From: an uncultured Christensenella sp.
GTDB taxonomy: Bacteria > Bacillota > Clostridia > Christensenellales > Pumilibacteraceae
NCBI GenBank assembly: GCA_910585055.1
Contig: CAJUBY010000023.1
Span: 1,099 to 30,657, forward strand
Direction: 5' to 3'
DNA: 29,559 nt
Shown: positions 22,934 to 29,559 of the stretch, piece after piece
Layout of the letters: every line of letters starts with the position of its first letter
Position numbering within the stretch: position 1 is the first letter of the stretch
Translations under genes and position numbers: made by a program
Notes under the pieces: model-generated
The model's database searches: none
What the model was told of the DNA's origin: nothing
The model's input: only the letters and a program-made list of their open reading frames with translations

Positions 22934-25900
22934 TTATTTAAAATATTTTACGCCCGATTCAAACAAGCGCATATCGGTTTCGGCGTAGCATTCCGCAGTG
23001 TTTTTTAACAGGAACTCGCCCGTGCGTTCGCTGTGACCCATTTTGCCGAACACTCTGCCGTCCGGGCTGACTATGCCTTCTACGGCAAGCGTCGAGCCGT
23101 TGGGGTTGAACGGGCTTAGCATAGTCGCCTTTCCGTCCGCGGTGCAGTACTGCGTGGCGATCTGACCGTTCTTTACGAGCGAGTTCATTACGTCGGCGTC
23201 CGCCGCGAACTTGCCTTCGCCGTGGCTTACGGGCACTTGATACACGTCGCCGACATTAAGCGCGGACAGCCACGGGCTGTAGTTGGAACACACGCGGATA
23301 TTTACCATGGTGGAAACGTGCCTGCCGATATTGTTGAACGTAAGCACGGGGTCTGTTTTCTGCGGCGTGTGTATATGTCCGCTCGACAAAAGTCCGAGCT
23401 TTACAAGAGCTTGGAACCCGTTGCATATGCCCAGAGCAAGTCCGTCGCGTTTGTACAGCATGTTTTCCACAGCCTCGGCTATCGCCGGGTTGGAAAGGAA
23501 CGCCGCTATAAGCTTGGCGCTGCCGTCCGGCTCGTCGCCGCCCGAAAATCCGCCGGGCAATGCGAGTATTTGGCATTGGGATATGGCTTTTGCCATAGCG
23601 ACGACGCATTCTTCCACTTCCGTCTGCGTGCGGTTGCGCACGACGAATATCTCCGGCGTCGCGCCTGCAAGTTCGAATTTTTTTGCCGTTTCTATTTCGC
23701 AGTTGGTGCCGGGGAAAACCGGTATAAACACTTTTACGCCTTGAGGCTTGCTTTTTGCGCGAGTACGTTTTTGCCCTTTGCCCGTATAGTTAACGTCGTA
23801 CGCTTCGCCGTCCGCCGCGGCTACCGTCGGGTACACTGTTTCGAACGTGCCGGTAAAGCTTTCGATAAGCTTTGCGGCATCCGCCGATCTGCCGTCGTAT
23901 ACTATATCCGTGTCGTCCGCGGTACGCGTTATGTTTGCGCCGAACAGGTACTTGCCGTCGTCGGTCGTAAGTCCCATAAAGTCGAGATCGTAGCCGAAAA
24001 AGTCGTCGCCGGTGCGCGCCGCGAAAACTATATCGCCTTCGCTCTCTTCGAAAAGATTTCTGTCCGCCGACGCAAAGGCAAAACCCAAACCGTTGCCCAA
24101 ACACGATTTGACTACGGTCGCCGCCGCGCCGCCGCGCTCCACGACCGCCGCCGATGTGACGTTCTGTCTGCCTATTTCGCCTGCGAGCAGCATCAAAAAG
24201 TCGCAGAGGTTTTCGAAATCCGGAACGCCGTACTCGTCACGTTTAAGTCTGTATCTGTATACGCGCTCGCCGCTTGCCTTAAAAGTATTGTCGGTGATCG
24301 CGGCGCTGTCCGCAACGCCCAATGCAAACGCGATGAGCGTGGGCGGAACGGTCAGTTTTTCGAAAGTGCCGGACATGGAGTCCTTGCCGCCTATCGCCGC
24401 GCGTTTAAGCTTGAGCTGTGCGGTAAGCGCACCGAGAAGCGCGCTCATGGGCGCGCCCCACTTTTCCTGATCGGTACACCGCGCGAAAAATTCCTGCATG
24501 GTAAGATAAATATTGTCAAGCCTCACGCCTGCCGCCGCCAATTTTTCCACCGCGAGTATTACGGAGTACATGCCGCCGATATACGGTGATTCGGGCAGTA
24601 CGGCGGACAACCCGTGCGAACATACCGTACACATATCGGTATTCGCAGGGATCTTGGCAGCCATTATCTCCGTTGGCGTAAGCTGGTTTTTTCCGCCGAA
24701 CGGCATAAACACGCTTTGCGCGCCGACGGTGGAGTCGAACATTTCCGACAGCCCTTTCTGCGAGCACACGTTATAGTCGGACAGTATGTCCGAAAGCAAC
24801 GCCGTGTAATCGCCCTTGTTGTACATAGACGCACGCTTGCCGGTGAGCGATCCGAAATACTCGGTCTTGGGGTCTTTTATGAGCGCAGTCGCTTCCTGAC
24901 GCACGCCGTTGCTGTCCAAAAATCTGCGTTCGAGATCGACGATGAGATTGCCGTTCAAGTACATTCTCATCCTGTTCGTGTCGGTGACTTCGGCTATTAC
25001 CGTCGCGTCCACGTTCTCTTCGTGACACAGCGCGGTGAATTTTTCCACGTCGTCCTTATCTATCACGACCGCCATGCGTTCCTGACTTTCGGATATGGCA
25101 AGCTCGGTAGCGGAAAGCCCGGCGTATTTTTTGGGCACTGCGCCCAACTCTATATCCAGCCCCGGCGAAAGCTCGCCCACCGCGACCGCTACGCCGCCCG
25201 CGCCGAAGTCGTTGCAACGTTTTATGAGCCGAGTAAACTCGCCGTTGCGCATGAGCCGCTGGAGCTTGCGCTCTATCGGCGCGTTGCCCTTTTGCACTTC
25301 CGCGCCGCAAGTCTCTATGGAATGCATGTCGTGCGGCTTGCTCGATCCCGTAGCGCCGCCGCAACCGTCTCTGCCCGTTTCGCCGCCGAGCAGCAGAACG
25401 ATGTCGCCCGCCGTCGGGACTTCGCGCACGACGTTGTCCCGAGGCGCCGCGCCTACTACAAAGCCCGTTTCCAAACGCTTCGCGGCATAGCCGGGATGGT
25501 AATATTCGCGAACTTCGCCCGTTGCAAGTCCTATCTGATTGCCGTACGACGAATAGCCCTTTGCGGCGCGTTTGCTTATAACGCGTTGGGGCAGTTTACC
25601 GTCGAGCGTCTTGTCGAACGGTGCGTTTATATCCGCCGCGCCGGTCACACGCATTGCCTGATACACATACGCTCTTCCCGAAAGCGGATCGCGGATCGCG
25701 CCGCCCAAGCACGTAGCCGCGCCGCCGAACGGTTCTATCTCGGTCGGGTGGTTGTGTGTTTCGTTTTTAAACAGTATGTACCACGGCTCTATCGAACCGT
25801 CTTTCATCACTATATCTTGCTTTATAGTGCAAGCGTTTATCTCGGGCGACACGTCCTGCGCCGCGGCATAGCCGTTTTTGCGCAGCACCTTTGCGCCTAT

Positions 25901-26695
25901 CGTCGCAACGTCCATGAGCGACGGGTATTTGTCGTCTCTGCCCTGATACAGCTCGTTGAACATCTCCGTGTACGCCGCATACGAATTTTCTATATGCGGA
26001 TTGTCCGATTTTATCTTGGTCTTGAGCGCGGTCAAAAACGTAGTGTGCCGACAATGGTCGGACCAGTACGTGTCTATTACCTTGAGTTCGGTGTACGTAG
26101 GTTCTCTGCGCTGTCCGCGAAAATACGACTGAACGAACACAAGATCGTCTAGACTCATCGCAAAGCCCTGTTCCTTGTAAAACAAGTTGAGCGCGATAAA
26201 CGACTTTTGCGTAAAGCCTTCCACCATACGCGCGGGCTCGGGCGGCGCGACTTTCTGATCGAGCGTTTTGGGTTTATCGAGCGACGCCAGCCTGCTTTCG
26301 ACGGGATTCACCAAATACTTCTTTACCGCCGCGACCTGTTTTTCGGACGCGTCCACCGCGTACACGGCGGCGCACCTCACCTGCGGTCTGTCGCACTTAA
26401 GCAAAAGCTGTACGCAGCTGCTTGCCGAGTCCGCGCGCTGATCGAACTGACCGGGCAGAAACTCTATAGCAAAAAGTTCGCCTTTTGTTTCCGGCAGTTT
26501 CTCGTAGTACACTTCGTCGGTCGCAGGTGTGGAAAACACCGCCGGCACCGCCGCCGCGAACTGCTCGTCCGTAAGTCCCTGGACGTCATAGCGTATAAAC
26601 ACGCGCACGTTCGCCGTTATTCCCAGCGTTTCCGCGATGTCGGCGGCGACCGCCGCATTGCTTGCCAGTCTTTCCGTATATATCCTTTTGATCAT
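22934..26695 (-). CDS. purL: Phosphoribosylformylglycinamidine synthase, single-chain form
   Basis: This enzyme makes FGAM from FGAR, glutamine and ATP, the fourth step of de novo purine synthesis. The 1,253-residue chain fuses the synthetase and glutaminase parts. N-terminal PurS-like and linker regions (1-190) lead to the FGAM-synthetase core with YWSDHCRHTTF (210-220), KNETHNHPTEIEPFGGAATC (310-329) and GGKDSMSGTFEKLTVPPTLI. The C-terminal class I glutaminase runs from about 986, with PVFPGTNCEIETA, nucleophile Cys1091 in LGICNGFQALV, and His1158 and Glu1160 in SHGEGKF. This form is common in Clostridia. AAGGA precedes the ATG. It is the last gene of the visible operon, 52 bp after purD, and a strong terminator follows. 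Confidence 0.96.
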   Translation of the reverse strand: MIKRIYTERLASNAAVAADIAETLGITANVRVFIRYDVQGLTDEQFAAAVPAVFSTPATDEVYYEKLPETKGELFAIEFLPGQFDQRADSASSCVQLLLKCDRPQVRCAAVYAVDASEKQVAAVKKYLVNPVESRLASLDKPKTLDQKVAPPEPARMVEGFTQKSFIALNLFYKEQGFAMSLDDLVFVQSYFRGQRREPTYTELKVIDTYWSDHCRHTTFLTALKTKIKSDNPHIENSYAAYTEMFNELYQGRDDKYPSLMDVATIGAKVLRKNGYAAAQDVSPEINACTIKQDIVMKDGSIEPWYILFKNETHNHPTEIEPFGGAATCLGGAIRDPLSGRAYVYQAMRVTGAADINAPFDKTLDGKLPQRVISKRAAKGYSSYGNQIGLATGEVREYYHPGYAAKRLETGFVVGAAPRDNVVREVPTAGDIVLLLGGETGRDGCGGATGSSKPHDMHSIETCGAEVQKGNAPIERKLQRLMRNGEFTRLIKRCNDFGAGGVAVAVGELSPGLDIELGAVPKKYAGLSATELAISESQERMAVVIDKDDVEKFTALCHEENVDATVIAEVTDTNRMRMYLNGNLIVDLERRFLDSNGVRQEATALIKDPKTEYFGSLTGKRASMYNKGDYTALLSDILSDYNVCSQKGLSEMFDSTVGAQSVFMPFGGKNQLTPTEIMAAKIPANTDMCTVCSHGLSAVLPESPYIGGMYSVILAVEKLAAAGVRLDNIYLTMQEFFARCTDQEKWGAPMSALLGALTAQLKLKRAAIGGKDSMSGTFEKLTVPPTLIAFALGVADSAAITDNTFKASGERVYRYRLKRDEYGVPDFENLCDFLMLLAGEIGRQNVTSAAVVERGGAAATVVKSCLGNGLGFAFASADRNLFEESEGDIVFAARTGDDFFGYDLDFMGLTTDDGKYLFGANITRTADDTDIVYDGRSADAAKLIESFTGTFETVYPTVAAADGEAYDVNYTGKGQKRTRAKSKPQGVKVFIPVFPGTNCEIETAKKFELAGATPEIFVVRNRTQTEVEECVVAMAKAISQCQILALPGGFSGGDEPDGSAKLIAAFLSNPAIAEAVENMLYKRDGLALGICNGFQALVKLGLLSSGHIHTPQKTDPVLTFNNIGRHVSTMVNIRVCSNYSPWLSALNVGDVYQVPVSHGEGKFAADADVMNSLVKNGQIATQYCTADGKATMLSPFNPNGSTLAVEGIVSPDGRVFGKMGHSERTGEFLLKNTAECYAETDMRLFESGVKYFK

Positions 26696-26747
26696 GATAT
26701 TTTCCTTTACGAGATTTCAAACTCCGCTTGCGCACGGCAAATGCGTA

Positions 26748-28070
26748 TCATACCGTCTTGCCGCCTATATCCTTTCTGTAAAAACTGCCGTCGAACTTTA
26801 TCTTTTGTATATTGTCGTATACCTTTTTGCGTGCCGCGGCGAAATCGTCCGCCATTGCCTGAACGCACAGCACCCTGCCGCCGTTTGTCGTAAACCCGTC
26901 GCCGTCGCGCTTTACCCCGGCGTAATACACGTTTACGTCGTTGTCCACGCCTTCCAACCCAGATATCTTGCAACCTTTTTTATACGATACGGGATAACCG
27001 CCGCTCGCGAGCACGACGTTTATAGATTTTTTATCGTACCATTCGATATTCGTCTGCGCCAGCTTTCCGTCCGCGACGGCATTCATTATTTCGTACAGGT
27101 CGGATTTGAGCAACGGAAGTACGCTCTGCGTTTCGGGATCGCCGAATCGCGCGTTGTATTCCAGCACTTTAACGTCGTCGCCCGAAACCATAAGTCCAAA
27201 GTACAGCACACCCTTAAACGGCGCGCCTTCCTTTTGCATAGCCGCGACCGTCGGTTTGACGATCGTTTCCACCGTCTTTTCCGATAGCTCCGCGGAAAAT
27301 ACCGGGCAGGGCGAATACGCGCCCATGCCGCCCGTGTTGGGTCCTTTGTCGCCGTCGAATGCGCGCTTGTGGTCGCATGACGTCAGCATAAGCGCAAGGT
27401 CAGTTCCGTCCGCAAACGCCAAAAGCGACACTTCGTAGCCCGTCAAAAATTCTTCGATAACGACTTCGTCGCCTGCCGCACCGAATTTTTTGTCGGACAT
27501 TATCTCGTCTACCGCCGCGACCGCTTCCGCCTCGTCGGCGCAGATGATAACGCCCTTGCCGAGCGCAAGCCCGTCGGCTTTTACTACCGTCGGGAATTTT
27601 CCGTTCCGTACAAATTCCTTGGCTTTTTCCGCGTCCGCAAACGTGCCGTAAGCCGCCGTCGGTATCCCGTAACGACGCATAAAATCCTTGGCGTACGCTT
27701 TGGACCATTCCAGCTTCGCCGCCGCCTTTGTCGGTCCGAACGCGCGAAAACCGCGTTCCGTAAGTCTGTCCACAAGCCCCATGGACAGCGGATCGTCCGG
27801 CGCTACGACCGTAAATTTAATATCCGGATTTTCGGCTACGAAATCGACTATCCCGTCGATGTCGGTAGCGGACAGCCCCGTCTCTATGACGTCCATACCG
27901 GCATTGCCCGGCGCGCCGTAGATATTTCCGACGCGCGCGCTTTCGCGCAGCTTGCGCACTATCGCGTGTTCGCGTCCGCCGCCGCCGACGACCAAAACGC
28001 CGTCGCCGTCTACTTTTATTTCGCGCAGATCGACATATCTTGCGACCTTTTTTATTCCGATTTCGGACAT
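26748..28070 (-). CDS. purD: Phosphoribosylamine-glycine ligase (GARS)
   Basis: PurD joins glycine to phosphoribosylamine with ATP, the second step of purine synthesis. The 440-residue protein has VLVVGGGGREHA near residues 25-36, the ATP-grasp segment VVKADGLALGKGVI, HKRAFDGDKGPNTGGMG and EYNARFGDPETQ. Most PurD proteins begin directly at the VLVVGGGG strand; here about 24 extra residues (MSEIGIKKVARYVDLREIKV and on) precede it. The start at 28070 is supported by a GGAG site 5 bp upstream, and no ATG or GTG with a ribosome site lies nearer the strand. The gene lies between purH and purL, but the purH side carries an unusual 240-bp spacer. Confidence 0.95.
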   Translation of the reverse strand: MSEIGIKKVARYVDLREIKVDGDGVLVVGGGGREHAIVRKLRESARVGNIYGAPGNAGMDVIETGLSATDIDGIVDFVAENPDIKFTVVAPDDPLSMGLVDRLTERGFRAFGPTKAAAKLEWSKAYAKDFMRRYGIPTAAYGTFADAEKAKEFVRNGKFPTVVKADGLALGKGVIICADEAEAVAAVDEIMSDKKFGAAGDEVVIEEFLTGYEVSLLAFADGTDLALMLTSCDHKRAFDGDKGPNTGGMGAYSPCPVFSAELSEKTVETIVKPTVAAMQKEGAPFKGVLYFGLMVSGDDVKVLEYNARFGDPETQSVLPLLKSDLYEIMNAVADGKLAQTNIEWYDKKSINVVLASGGYPVSYKKGCKISGLEGVDNDVNVYYAGVKRDGDGFTTNGGRVLCVQAMADDFAAARKKVYDNIQKIKFDGSFYRKDIGGKTV

Positions 28071-28310
28071 GGTTTCTCCGTTTGTATTTTTATGTTTACT
28101 TAGCCGTCATACTTCGAGTCAAATGTGCCGAACGCAGCACGTTTTCTCTTACTACGGCATTGCTTTTCGACCGTATTTTTCGGCGTGCAGCCGCGTTGCA
28201 GACGGGCAACTGTCGGTGAGCTGCCGTCGGGAGTGTAGACCCTACTACATGACCGAGGCAGCGATCCGAACGTAGCCCGTATCCGACGATGGATACACGC
28301 CGAAAATGAT
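28071..28310 (-). other. Spacer between purH and purD
   Basis: This spacer holds the purD ribosome site, a small GTGC/GCAC hairpin near 28122-28140, and the 130-bp multi-hairpin element at 28177-28306. A minus-strand frame is open through most of it, but its Arg/Ser/Cys-rich sequence and lack of a ribosome site argue against a protein. Confidence 0.6.
28177..28306 (-). repeat. 130-bp structured element with 11-bp terminal inverted repeats
   Basis: TTTTCGGCGTG (28177-28187) and CACGCCGAAAA (28296-28306) are perfect inverted repeats. Between them lie four further hairpins: GCAGC/GTTGC with one G-U pair (28187-28199), GACGG/CCGTC (28201-28228), TGTAG/CTACA (28234-28249) and GTATCC/GGATAC (28279-28296). 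It ends 4 bp from the purH stop codon. It could be a MITE-like or REP-like mobile repeat, or a structured RNA closed by the terminal stem. It does not match the riboswitches I know from purine operons. Confidence 0.6.
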
Positions 28311-29559
28311 TTAGTGTTTAAAATGCCTATCCCCCACAAACACCATCGCTATGCCTGCGGCGTTTGCGGCTTTTACAGAGTCCTCGTCGCGCAGACTTCC
28401 GCCCGGTTGGATTATAGCGGTTATGCCGGCTTTGACCGCGACTTCGACGCAGTCGTCGAACGGGAAAAACGCGTCGGACGCCATTACCGAGCCATCGGCT
28501 TCGCTGCCGGCGTGTTCTATTGCCTGTTTCGCCGCCCAGATACGGTTGGTCTGTCCCATACCGATACCGGTCGTTCTGCCCGGCTTGCCTATGACTATCG
28601 CGTTTGACTTGGTGTGTTTTACTACCTTCCAGGCAAACATCATGGCGTCTGTTTCTTCAGCCGTGGGCATACGTTGGGTAACTACGCCGCTTCCGTAGAC
28701 TGTTTTTGTCTTTCCGCTCGAAAGCGTTTCGGTCTTGACTTCCGCTTTTTTGCCGAAAAGTCCCATGTCTTCGCCTGCGATAAGCGTTTGGTCGTACTGC
28801 TGTACCAAAAGTCCGCCGTACACCTTTTTCATATCGTACGCGGTGCTTTCGCGCGCTGCCGTTATATTGTCTATCTGCAAAAGCCTTATATTCTTTTTGC
28901 TTTCGAGAATCTCGAGCGCTTCGGCGGTGTAATCGGACGCCATGACTATCTCGATGAATATTTTGTTTATCTCCGCCGCGGTATCCTTATCGACCGTGCC
29001 GTTTATAGCGAGTATGCCGCCGAAAACCGATACCGGATCGGACTCGTAAGCCTTTAAGTACGCCTCGTGCACAGTTTTGCCCGTGCCTACGCCGCAAGGA
29101 TTGGCGTGTTTGCACGCGACCACCGCAGGTGTGCCGTCAAACTCCTTAAGCAGTTCGAGCGCGCCGTTGGCATCGTTGATGTTGTTGTACGAAAGCTCTT
29201 TGCCCCAAAGCTGCTTCGCTGACGTGAGCGCGCCCGTACGCGCGGTCTGTTCCTTATAGAACACCGCGGTCTGCTGCGGATTTTCGCCGTAACGCAGTTC
29301 CTGCGCTTTGTCGTACGCAAAAGTGATGTGTTCGGGGAACTCTATGCCCAAAAGCCTTTGCATGTACGACGAGATCAACGAATCGTACGCCGCGGTATGG
29401 CGATACACCTTGTACGACAGGCTCAGTCTGAACGTCTGATCGTCGGTTCCATTTTCGATGCGTTCGAGCACTTCCGTATAGTCGGCAGGCTCGCACACGA
29501 CAAGAACGTCGCGGTAGTTTTTCGCCGCGCTGCGTATCATGGTAGGTCCGCCGATATCT
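28311..29559 (-). CDS. purH: Bifunctional AICAR formyltransferase / IMP cyclohydrolase, 5' end outside window
   Basis: PurH performs the last two steps of IMP synthesis. About 415 C-terminal residues are visible. They begin inside the cyclohydrolase domain at DIGGPTMIRSAAKN, where the conserved DIGGP signature runs off the right edge. The formyltransferase domain follows with RYGENPQQ, the KHANPCGVGTG motif carrying the catalytic Lys-His pair, and GQTNRIWAAKQAIEHA, and it ends in the usual RHFKH. The gene is in the purine operon, transcribed toward purD and purL, and ends in TAA at 28311. The start and the upstream operon are not in the window. Confidence 0.96.
   Translation of the reverse strand, partial: DIGGPTMIRSAAKNYRDVLVVCEPADYTEVLERIENGTDDQTFRLSLSYKVYRHTAAYDSLISSYMQRLLGIEFPEHITFAYDKAQELRYGENPQQTAVFYKEQTARTGALTSAKQLWGKELSYNNINDANGALELLKEFDGTPAVVACKHANPCGVGTGKTVHEAYLKAYESDPVSVFGGILAINGTVDKDTAAEINKIFIEIVMASDYTAEALEILESKKNIRLLQIDNITAARESTAYDMKKVYGGLLVQQYDQTLIAGEDMGLFGKKAEVKTETLSSGKTKTVYGSGVVTQRMPTAEETDAMMFAWKVVKHTKSNAIVIGKPGRTTGIGMGQTNRIWAAKQAIEHAGSEADGSVMASDAFFPFDDCVEVAVKAGITAIIQPGGSLRDEDSVKAANAAGIAMVFVGDRHFKH

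Noticed and set aside
23222..24589. Long plus-strand open frame of 455 codons opposite purL
   Set aside because: It is antisense to the conserved purL core, has no ribosome site, and its Arg/His/Val/Tyr-rich composition is the mirror of CG-biased codons on the other strand.
28177..28306. pfl (ZTP) riboswitch, expected near purH
   Set aside because: I cannot find the conserved pfl core or an expression platform. The element also lies downstream of purH rather than in its leader.
28100..28339. Minus-strand 79-codon frame across the purH-purD spacer as a protein gene
   Set aside because: It starts inside purH, has no ribosome site, and reads through every hairpin of the structured element with an Arg/Ser/Cys-rich, unlikely sequence.
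1..29559. rRNA, tRNA, CRISPR arrays, transposases, integrases
   Set aside because: Looked for on both strands; no cloverleaf-like tRNA pattern, spaced short repeats or recombinase motifs were seen.

Overview
The window looks like chromosomal DNA from an uncultured, gut-type member of the Clostridia (Bacillota). This is inferred from the large single-chain PurL, clean GGAGG-type ribosome sites, consensus sigma-A promoters (several TTGACA-N17-TATAAT), a type IIA topoisomerase pair, and moderate GC with strong CG-rich codon bias. I cannot name a genus. TAA, TGA and TAG all end genes here, so the standard bacterial code applies. I see no rRNA, tRNA, CRISPR array, integrase or insertion sequence.

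Layout. Positions 1-5220 hold housekeeping genes on the minus strand: an alpha/beta hydrolase coupled to trmL, then a topoisomerase B/A pair (parE-parC type; the A subunit runs off the left edge). murG (5242-6270) stands alone on the plus strand and ends in a clear terminator. Positions 6271-6927 are a decayed regulatory island: a consensus promoter with a palindromic operator but no evident target, beside an XRE repressor gene broken by an amber codon. Positions 6953-9623 hold three unrecognised minus-strand genes: a membrane-anchored beta-rich protein, and a two-gene unit driven by a perfect promoter that seems to give a leaderless mRNA.

Positions 9734-21687 are the most distinctive part, apparently a surface polysaccharide-degradation locus. 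An AraC-type regulator is divergent from an operon with a Gfo/Idh/MocA (GH109-like) protein and two tandem paralogues of about 1,600 residues. Each paralogue has a signal peptide, jelly-roll modules, a GH28/pectate-lyase-type beta-helix, carbohydrate-binding-like modules, two FIVAR-like repeats and a C-terminal membrane anchor. The paralogues share a 395-bp block with a single mismatch, which looks like gene conversion, and they differ at a catalytic-motif histidine. The regulator-operon gap carries two 18-bp direct repeats spaced 21 bp apart, a typical AraC-family operator.

Positions 21697-22854 hold a small unknown protein and two related mini XRE regulators with overlapping divergent promoters. 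Positions 22871-29559 are part of a purine-biosynthesis operon (purH-purD-purL, minus strand, purH cut by the right edge). Between purH and purD lies a 130-bp multi-hairpin element bounded by 11-bp inverted repeats, which I cannot assign to a known class.
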